A stretch of DNA of 9,764 nucleotides from an uncultured Verrucomicrobiota bacterium (GCA_946612175.1 CAMOEO010000093.1:1-9764); one strand, 5' to 3'. Shown: positions 1-6,921, counted from the first letter of the stretch. The notes: a model not told the origin generated them from the sequence alone. Made by a program: numbers and translations.

Positions 1-20
1 GTCACTCGTCACTCGTCACT
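1..20. repeat. 7-bp tandem repeat (GTCACTC)
   Basis: Two copies of GTCACTC are followed by a partial third copy (GTCACT). The array touches the window edge, so it may be longer. It lies in the open frame of the glutamate synthase fragment, just before the conserved linker. Because 7 is not a multiple of 3, the repeat encodes the same cyclic peptide (V-T-R-H-S-S-L) in all three frames and contains no stop. A related array of degenerate 7-mers ends umuD at 8741-8796. Confidence 0.75.
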
Positions 21-803
21 TCCCCCGCTCGTTGGGCCCCCGACGACTACGACCAGCGCGAGCTCGTGCCCGCGATCCTCCCCGCCCTCCCCTCCCCCGT
101 CCGCCTCGCCCGCGACATCCGCAACGCGGACCGCTCCGTCGGCGCGGGGCTCTCGGGCGAGATCGTCGCGCGGTTCGGCGCGGACGGACTTCCGGACGGC
201 TCGGTGCAGGTGGACTTCCGCGGCGTGGCGGGGCAGAGCTTCGGCGCGTTCCTCGCCCGCGGCGTGACCTTCGCGCTGCGCGGCGAGGCGAACGACTACG
301 TCGGCAAGGGCCTCTCCGGCGGCCTCATCGCGATCCTGCCGCCCGAGGCGCGCGAGGGCGACGTGCTGGCCGGCAACGTGATCGCCTACGGCGCGACGTC
401 GGGCGCGATCTATGTCGGCGGGCGCGCGGGCGAGCGCTTCGGCATCCGCAACTCGGGCGCGACGCTCGTCGCGGAGGGAATCGGCGACCACGGGTGCGAA
501 TACATGACCGGAGGCGTCGCGCTGATCCTGGGCCCGACGGGCGTGAACTTCGCGGCGGGCATGACGGGCGGCAAGGCCTACGTGCTCGACGAGGCCGGCG
601 ACTTCGACCTGCGCTGCAACCTCGACTCGATCGACCTTGCGACGATCGAACCCGGCTCCGCCGACGAGGCAGAGCTGCTCGCCCTCGTCGAAGAGCATCG
701 CATCCGCACCGGCTCACCGCTCGCCGCGCGCATCCTCGGGGACTGGATCGCGTGGCGCCCGCGCTTCGTCAAGGTAAGCCCTCTCCCGGACGCGGCCGAA
801 TGA
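3..803 (+). CDS. gltB: Glutamate synthase large subunit, C-terminal GXGXG domain (5' partial)
   Basis: This is the C-terminal part of the NADPH/ferredoxin glutamate synthase alpha chain, which makes glutamate from glutamine and 2-oxoglutarate. The frame is open to the window edge and gives 266 residues. Counted from position 3, IRNADRSVG lies at 39-47, GQSFGAF at 77-83, NDYVGKG at 97-103, RAGERFGIRNSG at 141-152, GDHGCEYMTGG at 161-171 and GMTGGKAYVLDEAGDF at 186-201. These follow the glycine-rich beta-helix domain of E. coli GltB, and the tail (EEHRIRTGSPLAARIL) also resembles the GltB terminus. The amidotransferase and FMN domains would lie upstream, outside the window. A GTG at 66 could start a stand-alone GXGXG subunit, as in split archaeal-type synthases. 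I prefer a partial gene, because WAPDDYDQRELVPAIL before the GTG looks like interdomain linker and no ribosome site precedes the GTG. The 7-bp repeat at 1-20 is translated as part of this linker. Confidence 0.88.
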   Translation, partial: HSSLVTSPARWAPDDYDQRELVPAILPALPSPVRLARDIRNADRSVGAGLSGEIVARFGADGLPDGSVQVDFRGVAGQSFGAFLARGVTFALRGEANDYVGKGLSGGLIAILPPEAREGDVLAGNVIAYGATSGAIYVGGRAGERFGIRNSGATLVAEGIGDHGCEYMTGGVALILGPTGVNFAAGMTGGKAYVLDEAGDFDLRCNLDSIDLATIEPGSADEAELLALVEEHRIRTGSPLAARILGDWIAWRPRFVKVSPLPDAAE

Positions 804-843
804 ACGCCCGATCTCTCCCATCCCGCCACATCGCGTTTTTCGC

Positions 844-872
844 TTGACTTTCGGGGCGCGTTCGTCTAGACT
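844..872 (+). promoter_or_regulatory. Sigma70-type promoter of cysK
   Basis: TTGACT (844-849), a 17-bp spacer and TAGACT (867-872) form a strong -35/-10 pair in the short gap after gltB. Transcription would start near 879, giving a leader of about 98 nt before the cysK ATG. The -10 hexamer and the spacer length are identical to those of the metY promoter. Confidence 0.65.
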
Positions 873-887
873 CCCGCCTCATTCGCG

Positions 888-906
888 ACCGAAATGGTTG
901 TGATTA
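888..906 (+). promoter_or_regulatory. Leader element shared with metY (candidate sulfur-regulon operator)
   Basis: ACCGAAATGGTTGTGATTA begins 15 bp after the cysK -10. It matches ACCAAAACGGTAGTGATTA, which begins 17 bp after the metY -10, at 16 of 19 positions. The first 11 bases form a short dyad (ACC-N5-GGT). Its place just after the likely transcription start suits a repressor operator or an mRNA element. Rrf2-type regulators such as CymR control cysteine genes in other bacteria, but the regulator here is unknown. Confidence 0.5.
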
Positions 907-976
907 TCCCCAAAGGGGGCCCGCAACGAACCGCAATTCATACCAAATTCATAAATCAACCAACGGAGACAACACC
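907..976 (+). other. cysK 5' leader with short hairpin, direct repeat and ribosome site
   Basis: Directly after the shared element, CCCC-AAA-GGGG (908-918) can form a 4-bp hairpin. An AT-rich stretch follows with the 8-mer AATTCATA at 935-942 and again at 946-953, an 11-bp period. GGAG at 965-968 lies 8 nt before the ATG and is the ribosome site. I see no known riboswitch fold. The AT-rich composition stands out against the surrounding GC-rich DNA. Confidence 0.4.
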
Positions 977-1897
<921 letters not shown>

Positions 1898-1917
1898 CCG
1901 CCCCGCGGAGCGACCCC

Positions 1918-1960
1918 GGGAGGCCGCGGCGACGCGTCGCCGCGGCCTCCCTTTCGTCTT
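1918..1960 (+). terminator. Intrinsic terminator of cysK
   Basis: Positions 1918-1951 form a perfect 34-nt palindrome: a 17-bp stem from GGGAGGCCGCGGCGACG paired with its exact reverse complement, with the terminal loop opening around GACGCGTC. TTTCGTCTT follows on the + strand. It starts 20 nt after the cysK stop and lies in the gap to the convergent hydrolase gene. The minus-strand flank has no T-run, so it should act mainly on cysK. Confidence 0.8.
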
Positions 1961-1976
1961 GCGGACGGGCCCGCGG

Positions 1977-3467
1977 CTACAGGCGGATCTCTCGCGCGCC
2001 CGGGGCGACGTCGAACGCCGCCTCGCGCGGGGCGGGGCCGGCGACGGTCGCGCGCAGGACGAGCGGGACGTCGGTCTCGACGCGCAGGACGGTGCCGCCG
2101 GGCTCGGGCGAGCGGCGGAGGCAGACGGCGGAGACGAGCCCTTCGCCGAACCGGAAGTTCTCGAGGCCGAGCGGCTCGTCCGGGAGCTGCCAGTGCAGCG
2201 TGCGCGCGGGGACGTCGCGGCGCAGGCCGATCGCGTTCTCGACGAGGAGCGTGATGGGCGCGAGGCCGCTCCAGCCGACGAAGTCGCGGCCGACGCGCTC
2301 GCCCTTCTCCGTCGTGGCGGGGCGCGGCGGGTCCTCCGGCGCGTAGCATTCCCAGATCGTGGGGCCGAGCGCCGGGTCGGCGGCGGCGGCGACCATGGCG
2401 CCGAGGTAGCGCAGCGACGCCTCGCGCGCCCGGTCCGCGAAGCCGTTGTCGGCGAGGCCGCGGATCGCGGCAAGGTTCGTCGGCGCCCAGACGGAGCCGA
2501 GCCAGTAGCCGCCGTCCGGGTCGTAGTTGAGGTCGTCGCGCGAGAGCGAGGCGAACGGCACGGGCGTGTAGAACTCGGCCGGGTCGAAGAGATGGTCCAC
2601 CATCGCGCGGAGGCGGTCGCCGCGGGCGATTCCGGCCGTCAGCGACCAGAAGGCCGCGGCGGTCTTCGTGCCGAGGAACTTCACCCGGTCCTCCGCCCAG
2701 TTGCGCGCGAAGAAGTCGTGGTAGAAGCGGTCGCGCGGGCACCAGTGGAGGCGGTCCACGAGGCCGCGGATGCGGTCGAACTCCGCCTCGTAGCGCGCGG
2801 CCTTCGCGCCGTCGCCGAACGCGCGCGCCAGGTCCGCGATGCAGCGGGCTGTGAGCGCCTGCTGGCAGGCCAGGTCTACGAAGCAGACGTCGCTGCCGAG
2901 GTTCTGCGCGGCGCAGTAGCCGCCGCGCGGGGAGTTGTCCATGCCGGAGGAGCCGGGGTCCTCGAAGTAGTAGAGCCCGCAGACGCGGCGGCGGCGCGCC
3001 TCGACGAAGCCGAAGAAGCCCTCGAGCGCGGGCAGGACGCGCGGCAGGCGCGAGGCGTCGCCCGTGGCGAGGAGGTAGTCCCGCTCGGCCCACGCCATGA
3101 GCGGCGGGTTGATGCGGCCGTCGAACTCGGGGTACGAGGGCTTCCCGGTGAGCGTGTCGTAGGCCATCGCCATGAAGCCGTCCGACTCGCGCCGCAGCGC
3201 GTAGAGGTCGTCGAGGTTGTCGAAGGCGGAGACCGTGCCGTTGGACCAGTTCGTGAGGAACGTCATCACGCACGAGTCCCACTGCCAGATCATGTCGACG
3301 CCGGGGAAGCACGTGAGGTACGGCTTCCAGCCGGGGACGCCGGGGTCCTTGACGTTGCGGAAGAGCAGCCGCCAGGCCAGGTTCCAGAGCGAGAGCCAGT
3401 CGTCGTGCCCCGGCAGCACGGGCCGCGGCAGGGCGGAGGGGTCGAAGGCGGGGAGGGATGCGTTCAT
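1977..3467 (-). CDS. MGH1/GH63-like glycoside hydrolase, (alpha/alpha)6 barrel
   Basis: A 496-residue protein resembling the mannosylglycerate-hydrolase/GH63/GH37 group, inverting enzymes with an (alpha/alpha)6 barrel that cleave alpha-glycosides. Visible motifs are WQWDSC (61-66), INPPLMAWAE (119-128), GMDNSPR (175-181), YWLGSVWAPTN (321-331), IWECYAPE (371-378) and GWSGLAPI (398-405). By analogy with GH63 and trehalase, D177 in GMDNSPR would be the general acid and E373 in IWECY a candidate base. Residues from about 430 on look like a small beta-rich cap. No signal peptide is visible, so the enzyme is probably cytoplasmic. The frame stays open upstream to about 3674, but I chose the ATG at 3467 because TAGAAT lies 7 nt before it and the upstream peptide looks non-coding. 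The substrate cannot be told, since no sugar transporter or other sugar gene adjoins it. It is convergent with cysK and divergent from metY. Confidence 0.82.
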   Translation of the reverse strand: MNASLPAFDPSALPRPVLPGHDDWLSLWNLAWRLLFRNVKDPGVPGWKPYLTCFPGVDMIWQWDSCVMTFLTNWSNGTVSAFDNLDDLYALRRESDGFMAMAYDTLTGKPSYPEFDGRINPPLMAWAERDYLLATGDASRLPRVLPALEGFFGFVEARRRRVCGLYYFEDPGSSGMDNSPRGGYCAAQNLGSDVCFVDLACQQALTARCIADLARAFGDGAKAARYEAEFDRIRGLVDRLHWCPRDRFYHDFFARNWAEDRVKFLGTKTAAAFWSLTAGIARGDRLRAMVDHLFDPAEFYTPVPFASLSRDDLNYDPDGGYWLGSVWAPTNLAAIRGLADNGFADRAREASLRYLGAMVAAAADPALGPTIWECYAPEDPPRPATTEKGERVGRDFVGWSGLAPITLLVENAIGLRRDVPARTLHWQLPDEPLGLENFRFGEGLVSAVCLRRSPEPGGTVLRVETDVPLVLRATVAGPAPREAAFDVAPGAREIRL

Positions 3468-3474
3468 GGCGCGG

Positions 3475-3503
3475 ATTCTACCAGAACGCCCGGCCGTAGG
3501 GAA
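3475..3503 (-). promoter_or_regulatory. Probable leaderless promoter of the glycoside hydrolase
   Basis: Read on the minus strand, TGGTAGAAT (extended -10, hexamer at 3480-3475) lies 7 nt before the ATG at 3467. TTCCCT at 3503-3498 is a weak -35 with a 17-bp spacer. Transcription would start at or next to the A of the ATG, and no ribosome site fits between them. The same arrangement precedes umuD and the glycosyltransferase gene. Confidence 0.55.
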
Positions 3504-3670
3504 CCATCCGAACGGAGGGGGGGGTGTCCGCCAACGCTCAATGTCCATCGCGACGCAGTCCCTGCGGCGGGCGCCGACGAGAGTGCGCGCCGAAAGACTA
3601 CCGAAGTAAAAGTGTTTTGCCTCGACCACGCGCGTCGCTTCTTCGAGTCCCTCTTGATTATCCCTACCAG

Positions 3671-3715
3671 GCAAGCGGAAAATTTCGCAGAAAATCTGCG
3701 CAATTTTCCGCTTGC
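3671..3715. repeat. 45-nt inverted repeat overlapping the metY -35
   Basis: GCAAGCGGAAAATT (3671-3684) pairs perfectly with AATTTTCCGCTTGC (3702-3715). After one T/C mismatch the stem continues with CGCAGA (3686-3691) and TCTGCG (3695-3700) around an AAA loop, giving 20 pairs in all. It is AT-richer than its surroundings. Its right arm contains the first four bases of the metY -35 hexamer. It is not followed by a long T-run. It could be an operator, a cruciform-forming site, a dispersed repeat, or the end of an unseen short transcript. Confidence 0.75.
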
Positions 3716-3740
3716 AATTCGTTTCCGAGTTTGATAGACT
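3712..3740 (+). promoter_or_regulatory. Sigma70-type promoter of metY
   Basis: TTGCAA (3712-3717), a 17-bp spacer and TGATAGACT (hexamer at 3735-3740, with an extended -10 TG) form the promoter. The start point would be near 3747. The -10 and spacer match the cysK promoter exactly. The -35 is partly inside the large inverted repeat. Confidence 0.65.
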
Positions 3741-3757
3741 GCGCGGCGTTCTTCACA

Positions 3758-3776
3758 ACCAAAACGGTAGTGATTA
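3758..3776 (+). promoter_or_regulatory. Leader element shared with cysK
   Basis: ACCAAAACGGTAGTGATTA begins 17 bp after the -10 and differs from the cysK copy at only 3 of 19 positions. The purine-rich AAAGGAAAGGAG (3776-3787) follows and includes the ribosome site GGAG, 8 nt before the ATG. A protein or RNA structure at this element could therefore affect initiation of both transcription and translation. Its function is inferred from position and sharing only. Confidence 0.5.
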
Positions 3777-3795
3777 AAGGAAAGGAGACCCGACC

Positions 3796-5079
3796 ATGAG
3801 CAAGTTCCATCTCGAAACCCTCGCCGTCCACGCCGGACAGAACCCCAAGGGCGACCCCGCCACGTATGCGCGCGCGGTGCCGGTCTACCGCACGACCGCC
3901 TACAACTTCCGCGACTCGAAGCACGGCGCCGACCTCTTCGGCCTTCGCGAGCTGGGCAACATCTACGCGCGGCTCATGAACCCCACGAACGACGTCCTCG
4001 CGCAGCGCATCGCCGCGCTCGAGGGCGGCGCAGCGGCGCAGACGCTCGCCTCCGGCACGGCGGCGATCTTCTTCACCGTCACGAACATCGCCCGAGCGGG
4101 CGACGAGGTCGTCGCGGCCGACAACCTCTACGGCGGCACGTTCTCGCAGTTCGACGCCATCCTCCCCAACGCGGGGATCAAGGTGAACTTCACCCCGGTG
4201 AACGACTTCGCGGCGGTCGAGGCGGCGATCAACGAGCGGACGCGCCTCCTGTTCGTCGAGTCCGTCGGCAACCCGGCGCTCGACATCGCGGACCTCGACG
4301 GCTACGCCGCGATCGCGAGGAAGCACCACCTGCCGCTCGTCGTGGACGCGACGTTCACGCCCCCTCCCCTCCTGCGGGCGATCGACCACGGCGCGGACCT
4401 CGTCATCCACTCGCTCAGCAAGTGGATCGGCGGCCACGGCGCCGGCATCGGGGGCGTGGTCGTGGACGCGGGCAAGTTCGACTGGACGGACCCGAAGTTC
4501 GCGCTCTACAACGAGCCCGACGCCGGCTACCACGGTCTGCGCTTCGCGCACGACCTGCCGGACCCGCTCAAGCCCGTCGCGTTCTCGCTGCGCCTTCTCA
4601 CCGTCGGCATCCGCAACCAGGGCCCGACGCTCGCGCCGGACGCCGCGTGGATCTTCCTGCAAGGGGTCGAGTCGCTGCCGCTGCGCATCGCGCGCCACAG
4701 CGAGAACGCCCTCGCCGTCGCGAAGCACCTCGCCGCGCACCCGAAGGTCGCGTGGGTGAAGTATCCTTCGCTCTCGCAGCCCGAGCTCGCCGCGAAATAC
4801 CTCCCGAACGGAGCGGGCGGCATGGTCGTCTTCGGCGTGAAGGGCGGCGCCGACGAGGCCCGCCGGTTCGCCGACGCCCTCAACGGCGAGATCTTCTCGC
4901 TCCTGGCGAACGTCGGCGACGCCAAGTCGCTCGTCATCCACCCGGCCTCGACCACGCACTCGCAGCTCTCCGACGAGGACCTGCGCAAGGGCGGCGTCCT
5001 GCCGGAGCTCGTCCGCCTCTCGATCGGCATCGAGCACATCGACGACATCCTCGCCGAGCTCGACCGCGCGCTGGGCTGA
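3796..5079 (+). CDS. metY: O-acetylhomoserine sulfhydrylase (aminocarboxypropyltransferase)
   Basis: This PLP enzyme of the Cys/Met metabolism family (fold type I) makes homocysteine directly from O-acetylhomoserine and sulfide. The 427 residues match MetY, which is longer than MetB or MetC (about 390). HLETLAVHAGQ (5-15) and VPVYRTTAYNF (28-38) are the usual N-terminus, followed by YARLMNPTND (57-66) and ASGTAA (85-90). YGGTFSQF (112-119) is the tyrosine and phosphate loop. SLSKWIGGHG (206-215) carries the PLP lysine K209, and NVGDAKSLVIHPASTTH (372-388) and RLSIGIEHIDDI (406-417) close the active site. The long insert around 226-262 (GKFDWTDPKF to HDLPDPLKP) is specific to the MetY group. 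The aspartate motif reads VVDATFTPP (D184) rather than the commoner DNTFATP, which I take as a lineage variant. The ATG has AGGAG upstream. The gene likely shares regulation with cysK. Confidence 0.94.
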   Translation: MSKFHLETLAVHAGQNPKGDPATYARAVPVYRTTAYNFRDSKHGADLFGLRELGNIYARLMNPTNDVLAQRIAALEGGAAAQTLASGTAAIFFTVTNIARAGDEVVAADNLYGGTFSQFDAILPNAGIKVNFTPVNDFAAVEAAINERTRLLFVESVGNPALDIADLDGYAAIARKHHLPLVVDATFTPPPLLRAIDHGADLVIHSLSKWIGGHGAGIGGVVVDAGKFDWTDPKFALYNEPDAGYHGLRFAHDLPDPLKPVAFSLRLLTVGIRNQGPTLAPDAAWIFLQGVESLPLRIARHSENALAVAKHLAAHPKVAWVKYPSLSQPELAAKYLPNGAGGMVVFGVKGGADEARRFADALNGEIFSLLANVGDAKSLVIHPASTTHSQLSDEDLRKGGVLPELVRLSIGIEHIDDILAELDRALG

Positions 5080-5086
5080 ACGTCCC

Positions 5087-5115
5087 CCCGGCGCGGCGCG
5101 CTGCGCCGCGCCGGG
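5087..5115 (+). terminator. Strong hairpin after metY
   Basis: CCCGGCGCGGCGC (5087-5099) pairs perfectly with GCGCCGCGCCGGG (5103-5115) around a GCT loop, starting 7 nt after the metY stop. No T-run follows, so it may be a non-canonical or factor-assisted terminator, or an mRNA-protecting 3' hairpin. A weaker 6-bp hairpin (CCCCGC/GCGGGG, 5138-5154) follows. Confidence 0.6.
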
Positions 5116-5207
5116 CGGGCGTGACGGCCGCCCCGTTCCCCGCGCACAGCGGGGGCCCGAGGACACCGCCATGCCTTCCAACGAACCGATCGCCGCGCCT
5201 TGCGCGC

Positions 5208-5399
5208 ATGGCGCACGGCACGGGCGACGTCTTCGCGTCGGTCTTCGCGGGCGCCGTCCTGCGCGGCCTCCCCGCGCTCGACGCCTCCGCGCTCGCGGCG
5301 GACGTCGTCTGCGCCTCGATCGAGGCCACGCCGGACTCGCACTGGTACGGCGTCTGCTTCGAGCGCGCCATCCCGATGCTCGCCGACCGCCTCGCCTGA
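5208..5399 (+). pseudogene. Remnant of a pyridoxal/pyridoxamine kinase (C-terminal part)
   Basis: The frame starting ATGGCGCACGGCACG encodes 63 residues. It opens with HGTGDVFASVFAGAVLRG, the anion-hole GTGD motif of PdxK/PdxY-type kinases, whose aspartate is the catalytic base. It then follows the family's C-terminal helices (ALAADVVCASIEATPDSHWYGVCFE) and stops normally. Complete enzymes have about 220 more residues before this motif, including the substrate and ATP-binding core. None of that is present between the metY hairpin and here. A short start with a GAGGA ribosome-like site (ATG at 5171) is in another frame and leads nowhere recognisable. The best reading is a gene that lost its 5' three quarters by deletion. 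The remnant's frame is still intact, so the loss may be recent, or a short protein may be kept for another role. A lone GTGD module could not work as a kinase. Confidence 0.65.
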
Positions 5400-5402
5400 G
5401 GC

Positions 5403-5437
5403 CCCCGCTTGCGGGGCGCGCGGCGCGGTGCTAGAAT
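5403..5437 (+). promoter_or_regulatory. Promoter of the TSCPD gene, with an overlapping GC hairpin
   Basis: TTGCGG (5409-5414), a 17-bp spacer and TGCTAGAAT (hexamer at 5432-5437, extended -10) predict a start near 5444. The mRNA would have a leader of about 25 nt with GGGAG (5458-5462) before the ATG. CCCCG-CTTG-CGGGG (5403-5416, a tetraloop hairpin) overlaps the -35 and could end any transcript coming through the kinase remnant. Confidence 0.6.
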
Positions 5438-5468
5438 CGCGCCATCACCCCGACCACGGGAGAAATCC

Positions 5469-5735
5469 ATGCCCACCTACCCGAATACCGGAACCTGCTC
5501 CAAGTCCGTCACGTTCGAGCTCGACGACGACGGCGTCGTGACCTCCTGCTCCTTCCAGGGCGGCTGCCCCGGAAACACCGCCGGCGTCGCGCGCCTCGCG
5601 GTCGGCCGCAAGGCGACCGACCTCGTGGGAATCCTGAAGGGCGTCCCGTGCCGCAACGGAACCTCCTGCCCGGACCAATTCGCCCGCGCGCTCGAATCGG
5701 AACTCGCGAAGCGCGGCCCGGTCGTCGCACCCTGA
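5469..5735 (+). CDS. Small TSCPD-domain protein (TIGR03905-like)
   Basis: The 88-residue protein is a stand-alone TSCPD domain, a module also found at the C-terminus of B12-dependent ribonucleotide reductase (NrdJ). TYPNTGTCSKSVTFELDDDG opens the domain, CSFQGGCPGN (27-36) is the central motif, and NGTSCPDQFARAL (63-75) carries the signature. Five cysteines (10, 27, 33, 61, 67) lie at motif positions, which suggests metal binding or redox chemistry. The biochemical role of stand-alone members is not established. The ATG at 5469 was chosen because GGGAG precedes it and the domain begins right after it; the frame upstream overlaps the promoter. The gene has its own promoter and a hairpin behind it, so it is probably monocistronic. 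No reductase gene is in view. Confidence 0.85.
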   Translation: MPTYPNTGTCSKSVTFELDDDGVVTSCSFQGGCPGNTAGVARLAVGRKATDLVGILKGVPCRNGTSCPDQFARALESELAKRGPVVAP

Positions 5736-5775
5736 ACGATTCCACCGAGAAGATCGCCCCGCTCCGCGCCTCCCC

Positions 5776-5799
5776 GCCCCGGCCGCGGCCCGGGGCTTT
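5776..5799 (+). terminator. Possible terminator of the TSCPD gene
   Basis: GCCCCGG (5776-5782) pairs with CCGGGGC (5790-5796) around a 7-nt loop and is followed by only TTT. The T-run overlaps the -35 of the next promoter, so terminator and promoter are stacked, as they are before the TSCPD gene. Confidence 0.45.
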
Positions 5800-5826
5800 G
5801 CGCGCCGGGGCGAGGTCTGCTAGAAT
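5798..5826 (+). promoter_or_regulatory. Promoter of the glycosyltransferase gene, probably leaderless
   Basis: TTGCGC (5798-5803), a 17-bp spacer and TGCTAGAAT (hexamer at 5821-5826) lie 8 nt before the ATG at 5835. Transcription should start at or within 2 nt of the start codon. No ribosome site is present. The -35, spacer and extended -10 nearly copy those of the TSCPD promoter. Confidence 0.6.
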
Positions 5827-5834
5827 GGGCGCCC

Positions 5835-6896
5835 ATGGAAGACCCCCGCGCGCTCCCCTCCGTCTCCGTCCTCGTGCCGACCCTCAACTCGGCGCGCACC
5901 CTCGGGGAGTGCCTCTCCTCGGTCCGCGCCCAGGACTGGCCCGCCGAACGCCTCGAGATCGTCGTCGCCGACGCCGGCTCCGCGGATGCCACCGTCGAAA
6001 TCGCGCGCGAGGCCGGGGCGCGCGTCGTCGGCAACCCCCTCCGCACCGGGGAGGCCGGCAAGGCCGCCGCCGCCGCCGCCGCGACCGGGGAGCTGCTCGC
6101 GCTCGTCGACAGCGACAACGTCCTCCCCGACCCCGGATGGCTCCGCCGCATGGCCGAGCCCTTCGCCGATCCCGCCGTCCTCGCCGCGGAACCGCTCGAG
6201 TACACGGCCCGCCCGGAGGATCCGCCGCTCGTGCGCTACTTCGCCCGCCTCGGGATGAACGACCCGCTCTGCCTCTTCGTCGGCAACTACGACCGCCGCT
6301 GCGCCGTCACCGGGCGCTGGACGGAGCTGCCCGTCGAGGCCGAGGACCGCGGCGGCTGGATCGCCGTCCGCCTCGTCCGCGGCCGCCCCTTCCCGACGAT
6401 CGGCGCCAACGGGTTCGTCGTGCGCCGCTCCGCCCTCGAAGGCGCGCGCTGGTCGCCCTACTGGTTCGACGTCGACCTGCTCCAGGACCTCGCCGCGCTC
6501 GCCCCCGGGGGCACTGCGACCGTCGCCAAGGTGAAGACGGGCGTCGTCCACCTCTACTGCGCGACGATGGACGACTTCCGCCGCAAGCAGGAGCGCCGCG
6601 TCCGCGACTACCTCCACTTCTCCGCCCGCCGCGCCGCGCCGCTGCGCCCCGGCGTCCCGCCGCCCGGCCGCCCCCCGCTGCTGCGCGGCATCGTGCGCTT
6701 CTCCCTCGCCGTCCTGCTCGGCCTCCCCCTCGTCCGCCAGGCCCGTCGGGGCGCCGCCGCGAGCCCCGACCCCGAGGCCTGGGCGCTCCACGCCCCCGCC
6801 TGCCGCGCCACCTTCCGCATCTACGCCGCCGCCGCCCTGCGCCGGGCCCTCGGCCTTCGCGCCGGCCCCGCCGACCGCTCCGCCTGGCGCCAGTAG
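5835..6896 (+). CDS. Family 2 glycosyltransferase
   Basis: This 353-residue protein has a GT-A fold of the GT2 family and would transfer a sugar from a nucleotide-sugar donor. VSVLVPTLNSARTLGECLSSV (10-30) is the nucleotide-binding start, IVVADAGSADAT (42-53) continues it, and DSDN (92-95) is the metal-binding DXD-type motif. GANGFVVRRS (190-199) and FDVDLLQDLA (211-220) form the acceptor region. A basic stretch, DFRRKQERRVRDY (247-259), and a moderately hydrophobic segment (about 287-300) could hold it at the membrane. A run of seven alanines (77-83) comes from a GCC repeat. The acceptor is unknown; surface polysaccharide or glycolipid synthesis is a guess. The ATG is fixed by the -10 just upstream. 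bioA begins 29 nt after the stop, so the two may be co-transcribed although their functions appear unrelated. Confidence 0.82.
   Translation: MEDPRALPSVSVLVPTLNSARTLGECLSSVRAQDWPAERLEIVVADAGSADATVEIAREAGARVVGNPLRTGEAGKAAAAAAATGELLALVDSDNVLPDPGWLRRMAEPFADPAVLAAEPLEYTARPEDPPLVRYFARLGMNDPLCLFVGNYDRRCAVTGRWTELPVEAEDRGGWIAVRLVRGRPFPTIGANGFVVRRSALEGARWSPYWFDVDLLQDLAALAPGGTATVAKVKTGVVHLYCATMDDFRRKQERRVRDYLHFSARRAAPLRPGVPPPGRPPLLRGIVRFSLAVLLGLPLVRQARRGAAASPDPEAWALHAPACRATFRIYAAAALRRALGLRAGPADRSAWRQ
6063..6083 (+). repeat. GCC trinucleotide run in the glycosyltransferase gene
   Basis: Six GCC codons followed by GCG encode alanines 77-83, shortly before the DSDN motif. Copy-number changes would keep the frame and change only the helix length. 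Confidence 0.7.
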
Positions 6897-6899
6897 GCG

Positions 6900-6921
6900 C
6901 CCCTCTCCCCTCCCCTCCCCC
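6900..6921 (+). other. 22-nt pyrimidine tract before bioA
   Basis: The gap between the glycosyltransferase stop and the bioA GTG consists largely of an unbroken C/T tract. It offers no Shine-Dalgarno sequence and no -10. Initiation at bioA would need coupling to the upstream gene or SD-independent entry. Confidence 0.6.

Larger units (their letters stand above)
3468..3795. other. 328-bp intergenic region between divergent genes
   Basis: This gap holds the hydrolase promoter on the left, and the 45-nt inverted repeat, metY promoter and shared leader element on the right. Between 3504 and 3670 I see no gene, tRNA or clear signal. A 9-mer, GATTATCCC (3656-3664), also occurs in the cysK leader (902-910). 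ACCGAAGTAAAAGTG at 3600-3614 weakly resembles the shared element. Both similarities are too short to call. Confidence 0.6.

Noticed and set aside
804..843. A terminator for gltB in the CGCGTTTTTCGC region
   Set aside because: A T-run is present but no GC-rich stem precedes it.
907..976. A sulfur-related riboswitch (SAM or similar) in the cysK leader
   Set aside because: The leader is short, with only a 4-bp hairpin and none of the known conserved SAM riboswitch cores.
3600..3619. A possible third copy of the cysK/metY element
   Set aside because: Only about 11-12 of 20 positions agree and no -10 lies at the matching distance.
3641..3669. TTCGAGTCC followed by CTACCA, resembling the 3' end of a tRNA or an attachment-site remnant
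   Set aside because: The T-stem does not pair (GCTTC against CCCTC), the acceptor length is wrong, and there is no integrase or second copy.
3468..3674. A 69-residue N-terminal extension of the hydrolase
   Set aside because: The extension has no family similarity and covers the TAGAAT promoter. The ATG at 3467 fits the leaderless pattern.
3664..5181. A 505-codon minus-strand frame opposite metY
   Set aside because: Antisense shadow of a clearly recognisable enzyme. It has no domain-like sequence.
4422..5399. A 325-codon frame in which the kinase remnant would be fused to a long N-terminal part
   Set aside because: Codons before about 5190 are metY read out of frame (Arg-rich). Only the end is kinase-like.
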